From: Myxococcales bacterium
GTDB lineage: Bacteria; Myxococcota; Polyangia; Fen-1088
Direction of reading: 5' to 3'
Assembly: GCA_003159055.1 (NCBI GenBank)
Contig: PMLH01000247.1
Coordinates: forward strand, 1 to 8,851
DNA length: 8,851 nt
Below, piece after piece: positions 1-7,156 of the stretch (positions within the stretch are counted from its first letter, which is position 1; each line of letters begins with the position of its first letter). Position numbers and translations under genes: made by a program. A model generated the notes under the pieces. It saw only the letters and a program-made list of their open reading frames with translations, did no database searches and was not told the DNA's origin.

Positions 1-11
1 GGAGAATTGAA

Positions 12-2519
12 ATGTCAGCATCGCGGCTACGCATCCCTGGCTTGATGGTCGCTTCACTTTGCCTCGCGTTCGGATGCGGCTCGTCGAAGAAGATCGATCC
101 GGGCACCGCGTGCGAGCTCAACAGCGATTGCAGTGGCTCCTTGGTGTGCACCATGGGCAAGTGCCACGATGCTTGCCACAAGACGGCGGACTGCCCGACG
201 GGACAGAGTTGCGTGAAGACGGCCGACTCGGTCGTTTGCCAGTTGCCTGCCGAGATCGGCTGCTCAGCAGCATCGACATGCGGCAGCGGCCTCGCGTGCG
301 CGCCTGACCAGCACTGTCGGACCGGCTGTCTGTCCGAGTCGAACTGCACCACCGGGCAAGTCTGCGCGAGCAACTTCTGCGCCGACCCGGGAGATCCCGA
401 TCTGGTCAGTGGCCAGATCGTGAAGACGGGAGGCCTGGATGCGGGAGTCTACGACGCCTCCTCGCCGGACGCGTCGGTGTTCTCGCCCGTCGATGTGTTC
501 TCGGCAGGCTCCAGTCCCGAGGCGGGCGTGACCTACGATGCCTTCGATGCTCCGGCTGGCCCGGATGCCCCTGCAGCGCCGCTTGACGTCGCCGTGCCGG
601 CAGACGCGACCGAAGCCGGCCGAACCTGCACCAGCGGATGTGACGACGGCCTGTTCTGCACGACAGATACCTGCGTCGCCGGAGGCTGCCAGAGCACCCT
701 GAATCCTGGGTACTGCGTGATTGACAAGGTTTGCTACCTGGACGGCGATACCAAGGCCGGCGATACCTGCCAGGCTTGCATCGCCACCACCTCCACCTCG
801 CTCTGGACGCCCGAGCCTGAAGGCGCGCGCTGCGGGACCGGGAAGTCGTGTCAGTCGCATGTCTGCAGCGCCTGCGGTGCCGTGGGCCAGGCCTGCTGTG
901 GCACCGCCACAGTGGGGAGCTGTGCAGAAGGAGCCTTCTGCAACGCCAGCACGAAGCAGTGCCAGGCCGACAAGGCCATCGACCTTTCGGGCACCGAAGA
1001 CACCATCTGTGCACTTTTCAAGTCGGGCAGCGTACGTTGCTGGGGGACGAACGGCCCCATGCTGGGCGCGGCCTCGGGTTCCAACGTGGCCGCGCCACCT
1101 ATCGCCGGGCTGCAGGACGCGGTAAACATTTCCGTCGGCTCTGGCACAGCCTGCGCGGTCCGCGCCACGGGCGCTGTCGTTTGCTGGGGCAGCGCGCTGG
1201 CCGGTGGAGAGCTATCTCCCAGCATCACCAACGCCACACAGGTGTCGGCTGGCCCACACACTTGCGTGCGTACGGCGGACAGCAAGGTTTTGTGCTGGGG
1301 CACCAACAGTGATGGTGAGTTGGGGCTCGGAACTTCGGGCACAACCGCGGCCTCCACTCCCCAGGAGATGTTGGGTGTGACCGATGCCCAGAGCGTCGCG
1401 GCCTGTGGTCATGCGACATGCATTCTGCGAAAAGGTGGCCAAGTTTCTTGCACCGGCCGGAACTCGGAAAACGGTCAAACCGGCAACACGTCGACAATTA
1501 CCGACCTGCCTGCTGGTTCTAGCGCCGCTTCCTTGTCGTGCTCCAGCTACTACTACGGTGGGGAGTCGTATGGCTACTTCTGGGCGGTCACGCAGAATTC
1601 TACCCTGCTCACATGGGGAGTTGGCCACGCTTCACCTGGAAATTCGCTGGGCGTAGGACAGGTACTTTCGGCCACATGGGCGAATTCGACAGCCGAAAAT
1701 TCTTCCTACCTCGCTATTCAACAGGACCAAACGCTTTGGTCAGTGGGAAACAACTTTTGGGGGCAACTCGGGGATGGCACGTTCACGTCCGCTGCGGTTC
1801 ACACAACCCCCAGACTGATCCACAACGCTTCGTCAGTGGATAACGTCGTTGCAGTGGCGGCAGCAGTGGGAACGTACAGTGGCGGTGGCGGTGGTGGCAC
1901 ACCCATGGCCACCTGTCTGCTCCGCAACGACGGGAGCATCAGCTGTGCCGGACAGAATGGCAGCTCCACCGGCACAGCGTTGGGCGATGGCCAGCAGTAT
2001 CCACAGGCCCCTCGCGCCTACTTCGTTCCTGTCGTTGGCATCCTCCCGGTGGCCAGCGAGGACGGCCAGTGCTACGACGGCATCGACAACGACGGCGATG
2101 GCAAGACTGACCTCGACGATGCTGACTGCGCGCAAGACCTCGGCTCGGCCACGGGTCCTTCCGTTGCCACGGTCTCGTTCACTGGCGTATTCGGCAACTA
2201 CTTGCAGGAGAGTTGCAACGGCCCGAGTGGCGGCTACGGCGGTCCCGAAGCCGTGCTTACCTGGACCGCGCCCAGCGGCGGCACCTACCAGTTCGACACC
2301 AGCGGCAGCACCCTCGACACGGTTCTGGCTGCCTACAAGGGCAATCCCCTGACCAGCGCCGAGCTAGCCTGCAACGACGACGAAGCCACTTTGGGGGCTT
2401 CCGGCGCCTCCGCCATCACGGTCAAGGTCATCACCGGCGACAAGCTCACCCTCGTCGTCGACAGCAAGGCCGCCCCGACTGGTCCTGCGTCGTTCACCGT
2501 CAACATCACCAAGATGTGA
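12..2519 (+). CDS. Large Cys-rich predicted lipoprotein with RCC1-like repeats
   Basis: 835-residue exported protein of unknown function. ATG at 12 is preceded by GGAG at 1-4 with a 7-base spacer, which supports this start. Residues 1-22 form a signal peptide (basic start, then LMVASLCLAF) ending in GC, so Cys22 is the likely lipidated residue, although AFGC is a loose lipobox. Domains in order: Cys-rich module 34-126; Asp/Ala/Pro-rich linker 127-200; second Cys-rich module 206-317 with a CDDGLFCTTDTC motif; about seven RCC1-like blades 325-660, several with CWG and 'GELGLG'/'GQLGDG' motifs; CYDGIDNDGDG motif at 687-706, resembling the MopE-type metal-binding motif; and a beta-rich C-terminal domain 720-832 (PPC-like by appearance). 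Such mosaics are typical of myxobacterial surface proteins. An extracellular binding or adhesion role is inference; no catalytic residues were recognised. It converges on the DUF4340 gene and is not in its operon. Confidence 0.93.
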   Translation: MSASRLRIPGLMVASLCLAFGCGSSKKIDPGTACELNSDCSGSLVCTMGKCHDACHKTADCPTGQSCVKTADSVVCQLPAEIGCSAASTCGSGLACAPDQHCRTGCLSESNCTTGQVCASNFCADPGDPDLVSGQIVKTGGLDAGVYDASSPDASVFSPVDVFSAGSSPEAGVTYDAFDAPAGPDAPAAPLDVAVPADATEAGRTCTSGCDDGLFCTTDTCVAGGCQSTLNPGYCVIDKVCYLDGDTKAGDTCQACIATTSTSLWTPEPEGARCGTGKSCQSHVCSACGAVGQACCGTATVGSCAEGAFCNASTKQCQADKAIDLSGTEDTICALFKSGSVRCWGTNGPMLGAASGSNVAAPPIAGLQDAVNISVGSGTACAVRATGAVVCWGSALAGGELSPSITNATQVSAGPHTCVRTADSKVLCWGTNSDGELGLGTSGTTAASTPQEMLGVTDAQSVAACGHATCILRKGGQVSCTGRNSENGQTGNTSTITDLPAGSSAASLSCSSYYYGGESYGYFWAVTQNSTLLTWGVGHASPGNSLGVGQVLSATWANSTAENSSYLAIQQDQTLWSVGNNFWGQLGDGTFTSAAVHTTPRLIHNASSVDNVVAVAAAVGTYSGGGGGGTPMATCLLRNDGSISCAGQNGSSTGTALGDGQQYPQAPRAYFVPVVGILPVASEDGQCYDGIDNDGDGKTDLDDADCAQDLGSATGPSVATVSFTGVFGNYLQESCNGPSGGYGGPEAVLTWTAPSGGTYQFDTSGSTLDTVLAAYKGNPLTSAELACNDDEATLGASGASAITVKVITGDKLTLVVDSKAAPTGPASFTVNITKM
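390..611 (+). other. Asp/Ala/Pro-rich linker segment of the RCC1 lipoprotein
   Basis: Residues 127-200 contain no cysteine, unlike both flanking modules, and are dominated by Asp, Ala, Pro, Ser and Val with recurrent DA dipeptides (LDAG, YDAS, PDAS, FDAP, PDAP, PADA). It is probably an unstructured acidic spacer separating the N-terminal Cys-rich module from the rest of the protein. Similar DA-rich spacers are common in myxobacterial lipoproteins (family knowledge). Confidence 0.6.
984..1991 (+). repeat. RCC1-like beta-propeller repeats (about 7 protein repeats)
   Basis: Residues about 325-660 hold recurring units of the form 'vs.G...C.l...G.v.CWG.n..G.LG.G'. The best examples are 373-393, 411-440, 462-491, 565-590 and 617-660. 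Five units carry a C-x9-C pair: 333/343, 381/391, 418/428, 470/480 and 635/645. Two units (about 524-549 and 565-590) lack both cysteines. Seven blades match the count of a canonical RCC1 propeller. The repeats are divergent in protein sequence and are not near-identical DNA repeats, so recent tandem duplication is not indicated. Confidence 0.75.
2070..2129 (+). other. Putative Ca-binding CxDGIDNDGDGxxDxxDxDC motif
   Basis: Residues 687-706 read CYDGIDNDGDGKTD followed by LDDADC: a cysteine-bracketed acidic loop with regularly spaced Asp and Asn. This matches the MopE-type 'putative metal-binding motif' seen in many myxobacterial and planctomycete extracellular proteins. The two cysteines probably form a disulfide that closes the loop. 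Calcium as the ligand is inference. Confidence 0.7.
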
Positions 2520-2552
2520 CCGCCAGCCGCAGGTGCCCCTGGAGACATTCGG

Positions 2553-2571
2553 CGACGACACCGGATCGTCG
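2553..2571. terminator. Small inverted repeat in convergent gap, possible terminator
   Basis: CGACGA at 2553-2558 and TCGTCG at 2566-2571 are perfect inverted copies around a 7-base loop. They lie in the 67-base gap between the lipoprotein stop codon and the DUF4340 stop codon. Position suits a bidirectional terminator, but the stem is only 6 bp and no T-run follows on either strand, so it is not a classical intrinsic terminator and may be chance. Confidence 0.25.
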
Positions 2572-2586
2572 ACCGAGCCGTTCCCC

Positions 2587-3594
2587 CTACCGCAGCAATC
2601 CGTCAGCGTCGGTCAGCAGGCTCTGCGTGTCGGCGGCCAGCTTGAACCAGCCCAGGGTGTGTTCGCTGCGGGCGAACAGGGTGTCCTTGGCACCCTCGCT
2701 GCTGGTTGCGACCGCGGCGACCTTGGCGACCTCGACGAAGCCGAGGCGTCGGCCGCGTACGCTGTACTCGATGCGCAGGTCGACCTGGGGCGAACCCTCG
2801 GCGGGGGCTTCATCCTTGCCCAGGACGTCGAGAGGCCACAGGGCAAAGGCGCGGTCGTGCCAGGTCTTGGCGGCGGTGTCTGGCTTGTCGGGCGTGCTCG
2901 ACGGCGCGAGGCGAACGCCGTCCTCGCCGTGTAAGATCACGAACTCCTTCTTCTTGTTGCCGCGCTGAACGGCCAGGCGGTCGGCTTCCTCGACTTTGAA
3001 GCCGTGCAGGTGCCTTTCGACCAACATGGATGCCGCGCTTTGGAAGTCGGAGAGAAACGATCGGGCGACCACGTAGACCTGGCCGGTGGTCTCGTCGCGG
3101 AGATAGGGATCGCTGCCGCCAGGGGGCGCCGGGGCAATCGCGAAGCTTCGCTTTCCGCTGCGCAAGGTGAGCGTGATGTGCCTTTTGGCCGAGTCGAGGC
3201 CGAGATCCTTCAGCTTGGCTGGATCGAGAACCCCGAGGCCGCGCGAGGCTCGGAGCGGAACGAAGGTGCCGATGAGTTTCTCGGCGGCATCCGAGCCGCG
3301 AACCAGGCGTTCGGGCGTCTTGGTCGGTGCCTGATCTTTCCCGGTCGCAGGCTTTTCCTGGGCGGAAAGGTGGACCGAGATGAAGGGGCCGCTCTCGTCG
3401 GACATTCTGCCAAGCTCGATCGAGGTGGATTTCTCCTGGTCTTCGAAGCGCACCCCGGCGAGATCGTTCTTGCCGATATCGACGACCAGCACCTCGCCGG
3501 GCGCCAATTCCACCCCGCGCTGCCACGTGAAGTAGGCACCGACGAGCGCCGCCAGGGCCAGCGTTCCTTGCAATGCAACTTGACGGTTGGTCAC
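2587..3594 (-). CDS. DUF4340 domain-containing membrane-anchored protein
   Basis: 335 residues with one N-terminal membrane helix (about 6-23), the rest predicted periplasmic. Residues about 131-184 carry the DUF4340 signature: 'LGLD' start, an I-T-L-T-L strand, 'SDPYLRDETTGQVYVVARS' and then a short helix. The C-terminal segment 305-335 (ARSEHTLGWFKLA, LLTDADGLL) is also typical of family C-termini. Molecular function is not established for the family; it commonly follows GldG-like genes. GTG at 3594 overlaps the upstream GldG-like stop by 4 bases (GTGA), with a GAGGTGA ribosome site at 3599-3605, so the start is well supported and coupling is likely. It is the last gene of the operon and ends with TAG. 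It probably works with the GldG-like protein on the periplasmic side of the transporter (inference). Confidence 0.88.
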   Translation of the reverse strand: MTNRQVALQGTLALAALVGAYFTWQRGVELAPGEVLVVDIGKNDLAGVRFEDQEKSTSIELGRMSDESGPFISVHLSAQEKPATGKDQAPTKTPERLVRGSDAAEKLIGTFVPLRASRGLGVLDPAKLKDLGLDSAKRHITLTLRSGKRSFAIAPAPPGGSDPYLRDETTGQVYVVARSFLSDFQSAASMLVERHLHGFKVEEADRLAVQRGNKKKEFVILHGEDGVRLAPSSTPDKPDTAAKTWHDRAFALWPLDVLGKDEAPAEGSPQVDLRIEYSVRGRRLGFVEVAKVAAVATSSEGAKDTLFARSEHTLGWFKLAADTQSLLTDADGLLR

Positions 3595-5431
3595 GATTTC
3601 ACCTCACGCTTGCGCCGCTTTCGGGTCGCGACGAAGCCGACGAACAGAATCACGGCTGGGACCAGGAACACCGATGCGTAGAACCACACCGCATCTTGCT
3701 TGCGCGTGTGGCGAACCGGGACGTCTTCTTCGTTGTTCACCGGCCCGGCGACTTCGGGCTCGCCGAGCAGCCAGCGCAGGACATCGACGGCAAAAATTGC
3801 GTTGGCGCGGTTGACGATCATCAGGTCGGACAGCACGTCCGCATCGCCGATGACAAAGGCGCGCCCTTCGGCATCGCTCTTCGGCGCCGGCTTGGCGGCT
3901 GGCGAGGTCTGTTTCAAGGTGACTGCGGCGCCGACGGTGTAGACCTTGCGCTGCTCGCTGTCTTTGTCGAACTCGAAGTTGCCGTTCTTGTCTTCCCAGG
4001 TGCTGCCGTCGGTTCGGACGACGAGATCCACGCTGGGCGCGGGACTTGGCGCGACTTTCGTCTTGTTCAAGTTTCCAGCCCCGACGAACACCACGGGCAA
4101 CTGCGCGCCGAACTGCGACAAGGTGGCCAGGGCGGCGTGGCTGGAATAGGACGCCGCCGCGATACCGATTCGGTCCGATTTCTGGTGGGTGCGCGCCCAG
4201 TACATCCGGTCGTTTGCGAGGTTGGTCGGCCCAAGCTCAAGCGAAAGCCCTGCCAAGAGCGGCGCGGCTGCGTTCGCGCCGTCGGGGTCGACCGCCACCA
4301 GCAGCCGTCCGCCACCCTGAAAATAGCGAAGCAGCGCCGCGGTTTCTTCCGCGAGCATGGCCTGCTGGGGCCCGACGACCATCACCAGCGCGGCGTCGGC
4401 CGGGACTTCGTTGCCGAGCCCCTGCGCGATGCTGAGGTCGCGGGTCTCCAAGTTCTGCGTGCCGAGCATCTCCTTGAGGTGTGAGATCGAGGCGCTCGCA
4501 TCGCCGTCCCGGGGTGTGACAAAAGCGCGCTCGCCGTGCCCCTGCACGAGGTAGATGGTGCGCTTGCCACGCGAGACGAGCAGGATGCGCTTGTAGACGT
4601 CCTGGTCCAGGCTGCGCAACCTGCCGCGCGCGCCTTCAAGCTTGATCGGGATCGGTATCTGTTCGTGCTGCGTACCGCGCGCGATGGCGATGGCGCCGTT
4701 GGCGGAAACGCCAAGCGCTTTGCCCCGGGCAGGCTCGACGGCATGGTCCACCCGCGCCACCGTGAGCTTGCTGCCGGCACGCCCAAGCTCGCCAAAGTAG
4801 CTCGCCAGCTCCTCGGCGACTTCGTTGCCCGGCGGGTAGAACAGGGTGACCTCGATGGGCTGATCCAGGGCGGCGACCAGTTGCTTGGTGGCGGCGCTGG
4901 CGCGCGCGGTCCGGAAAAAACTGAGGTCGGCCTTTCGATTGCGCTCGGAAGCGATGTAGGAAATCGCAAAACAGAAGACCAGGGCAAAGGAAATACCGAG
5001 CCCGGCATGCATCGCGCGGCGCAGGCGGCGTCCATCCACGATGGGCGTGTGGTTCATGCTGGCGTAGGAGAATTCGACCAGCAGAACCGACAGCAAGCTG
5101 GCGAGCAGAACTGCCGGCCAAAGTGCCGCAAGCACCCCGTCCAGCTTCGGCAGGCTGCTTTCGAGCGCGCGATGCCCGAGCAGGTCGGGCAGGGCGGTGC
5201 GCGAGAAGTAGAGCACCAGGGCCAGCAGGCCAAGCCCATACAGAGCCGGCAGGACTGAGCCCGCCGGGCGGCCTTTGCCTTGGCGGATGGCGAACGCCAG
5301 CGCGGCGACGACCAGGCAAAGCCCGACCAGCGTCACGATGGTTGCGGCGTGGCCGGGCAAGAGCACGCGCTCGCCGAGATAGACGGCCAGAAGTCCGGCG
5401 CAAAAGCCGATGGACGGAGTCTTACTGTGAG

Positions 5432-5441
<10 letters not shown>
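3591..5441 (-). CDS. GldG-like ABC transporter auxiliary membrane protein
   Basis: 616 residues from ATG at 5441. Five N-terminal membrane helices are predicted (about 9-27, 34-52, 63-80, 105-124, 147-163). A long periplasmic region follows, about 170-580, of the GldG / ABC_transp_aux type: a thioredoxin-fold-like start 'PIEVTLFYP' (195-203), 'YLVQGHGERAF' (297-307) and a glycine turn with 'LLVAVDPDG' (380-388). A C-terminal helix (about 585-604) ends in a basic tail RKRRKREVKS. An acidic loop DKNGNFEFDKD sits at 484-494. Classical GldG has one N-terminal and one C-terminal helix, so the extra N-terminal helices are notable. The frame is open up to 5717, but that extension lies inside the permease gene and is Arg/His-rich. 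ATG 5441 has GGAGG 7 bases upstream and overlaps the permease stop by 10 bases. Likely partner of the permease; substrate unknown. Confidence 0.9.
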
Positions 5442-6156
<715 letters not shown>

Positions 6157-6160
<4 letters not shown>

Positions 6161-7101
6161 TGCGGTCCTCCTGCGGGCGTGTGGGTCAGGTTCATGAAGA
6201 TCGATTCCAGGCGGCGCTCATTCTGTTCGAGTCGCAAGAGGTCGCACCCGGCCGTGACGAGTTGGCGCGCCACCTCGGCGCGCACGTCACGCGTGGACTT
6301 GATTTCCAAAGTCGTCGCGCTGTCGGAGCTCGCGACAATGCGTACTTTGCTCACGCCAGCAATGCCCGTCAGGCGTTCGGCAAGGCCGCTCGGCTGAGCC
6401 TTCACCTCGACCTCGATGACCGAGCTACCTTGGCCCATTGCCTGGGCCAGCTCGTCTTCCGTTCCCTGGCCAACCAGCTCGCCCGCCTGGATGACGAGCA
6501 GGCGATCGCAGGTCTGGCTGATCTCGGTCAGGAAATGGCTGGAAATCAGGACCGTGTGCTCGCCGCGCAGGCCGCGCAGCATGTTGCGCATCTCAACGAT
6601 CTGCGCGGGATCCAGGCCGGCAGACGGTTCGTCCAGAATCAGCAGCGCCGGCTTGTGTACGATGGCCTGGGCAACGCCGACCCGCTGGCGAAAACCGTGC
6701 GAAAGCTCCCCGATCACCTCGCTGTGAACCTCGCGCAGCGCGGTCTTCTCCTCGGCCTCGGTCACGCGCGCTGCGAGCTCTGGCCGGGGCACGTGGCGCA
6801 GCCGGGCCGCGAAGGCCAAGTATGCGCCGACGGTCATTTCCATATAGAGCGGCGGCGTGTCAGGCAGAAAGCCGATGTTGCGGCGGATCGCGTAGGGGTC
6901 TTGCGTGACCTCGATTCCGTCCACGGTTACGGTTCCCGAGCTTGGCAAGAGAAGGCAGCCAAGGATGCGCAAGGTCGTGGTTTTGCCGGCGCCGTTGAGC
7001 CCGAGAAATCCGATCACTTCGCCTTTCGCGATGGAAAAGGAGAGGTCGCGGATGGCCGCTCGCTCGCCGAAGTACTTGGTGAGCTTGTCCACTTCGATCA
7101 T
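6157..7101 (-). CDS. ABC transporter ATP-binding protein (GldA-like)
   Basis: 314-residue cytoplasmic ATPase from ATG 7101 (317 from an in-frame GTG at 7110). Numbered from the GTG start: Walker A GLNGAGKTT at 37-45; GFLPD in the Q-loop region at 80-84; signature LSHGFRQRV at 136-144, a common variant of LSGGQ in ABC-2 importers/exporters; Walker B ALLILDEP at 155-162; D-loop AGLDP at 164-168; switch His192 in ISSHFLTEI. A C-terminal accessory domain (about 230-317) ends in LRLEQNERRLESIFMNLT, as in GldA/CcmA-like proteins. It powers the adjacent permease. ATG 7101 is preferred because MIEVDKLTKYFG is the typical family N-terminus; neither start has a recognisable Shine-Dalgarno. It is the first gene of the four-gene operon, divergent from the VWA gene. 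Confidence 0.95.
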
Positions 7102-7156
7102 GGCAGGCACGTAGAAGTACTAAGGTTTGCGTCGCCAAGCAAGAGGGGGAAAAAAG
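7102..7156. promoter_or_regulatory. Divergent intergenic region, presumed promoters both ways
   Basis: This 55-base gap separates the operon start (minus) from the VWA lipoprotein start (plus), so both transcripts probably begin in or near it. I see no convincing -35/-10 pair on either strand. The only symmetry is a small AGTACT palindrome at 7116-7121. A VWA promoter may lie inside the ATPase gene. This call is positional only. Confidence 0.35.
7143..7149 (+). promoter_or_regulatory. Ribosome binding site fixing the VWA gene start
   Basis: GAGGGGG followed by a 7-base A-rich spacer to GTG at 7157. It favours that GTG over the in-frame upstream TTG at 7127, which has no comparable site. Confidence 0.7.

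Noticed and set aside
264..1357. Several minus-strand frames of 138-202 residues opposite the lipoprotein gene
   Set aside because: Mutually overlapping, Arg/Ala-rich shadows of a strongly supported plus-strand gene.
2213..2968. 251-residue plus-strand frame bridging the lipoprotein end and the DUF4340 gene
   Set aside because: Arg/Ser-rich translation out of frame with two real genes; no ribosome site or domain.
3004..4484. Open frames of 225 and 303 residues on the plus strand opposite the DUF4340 and GldG-like genes
   Set aside because: Antisense shadows of well-supported genes with Arg/Gly/His-rich, low-information translations and no good start context.
7127..7156. TTG start for the VWA lipoprotein
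   Set aside because: It has no ribosome site, while GTG 7157 has GAGGGGG 7 bases upstream and gives a normal-length signal peptide.
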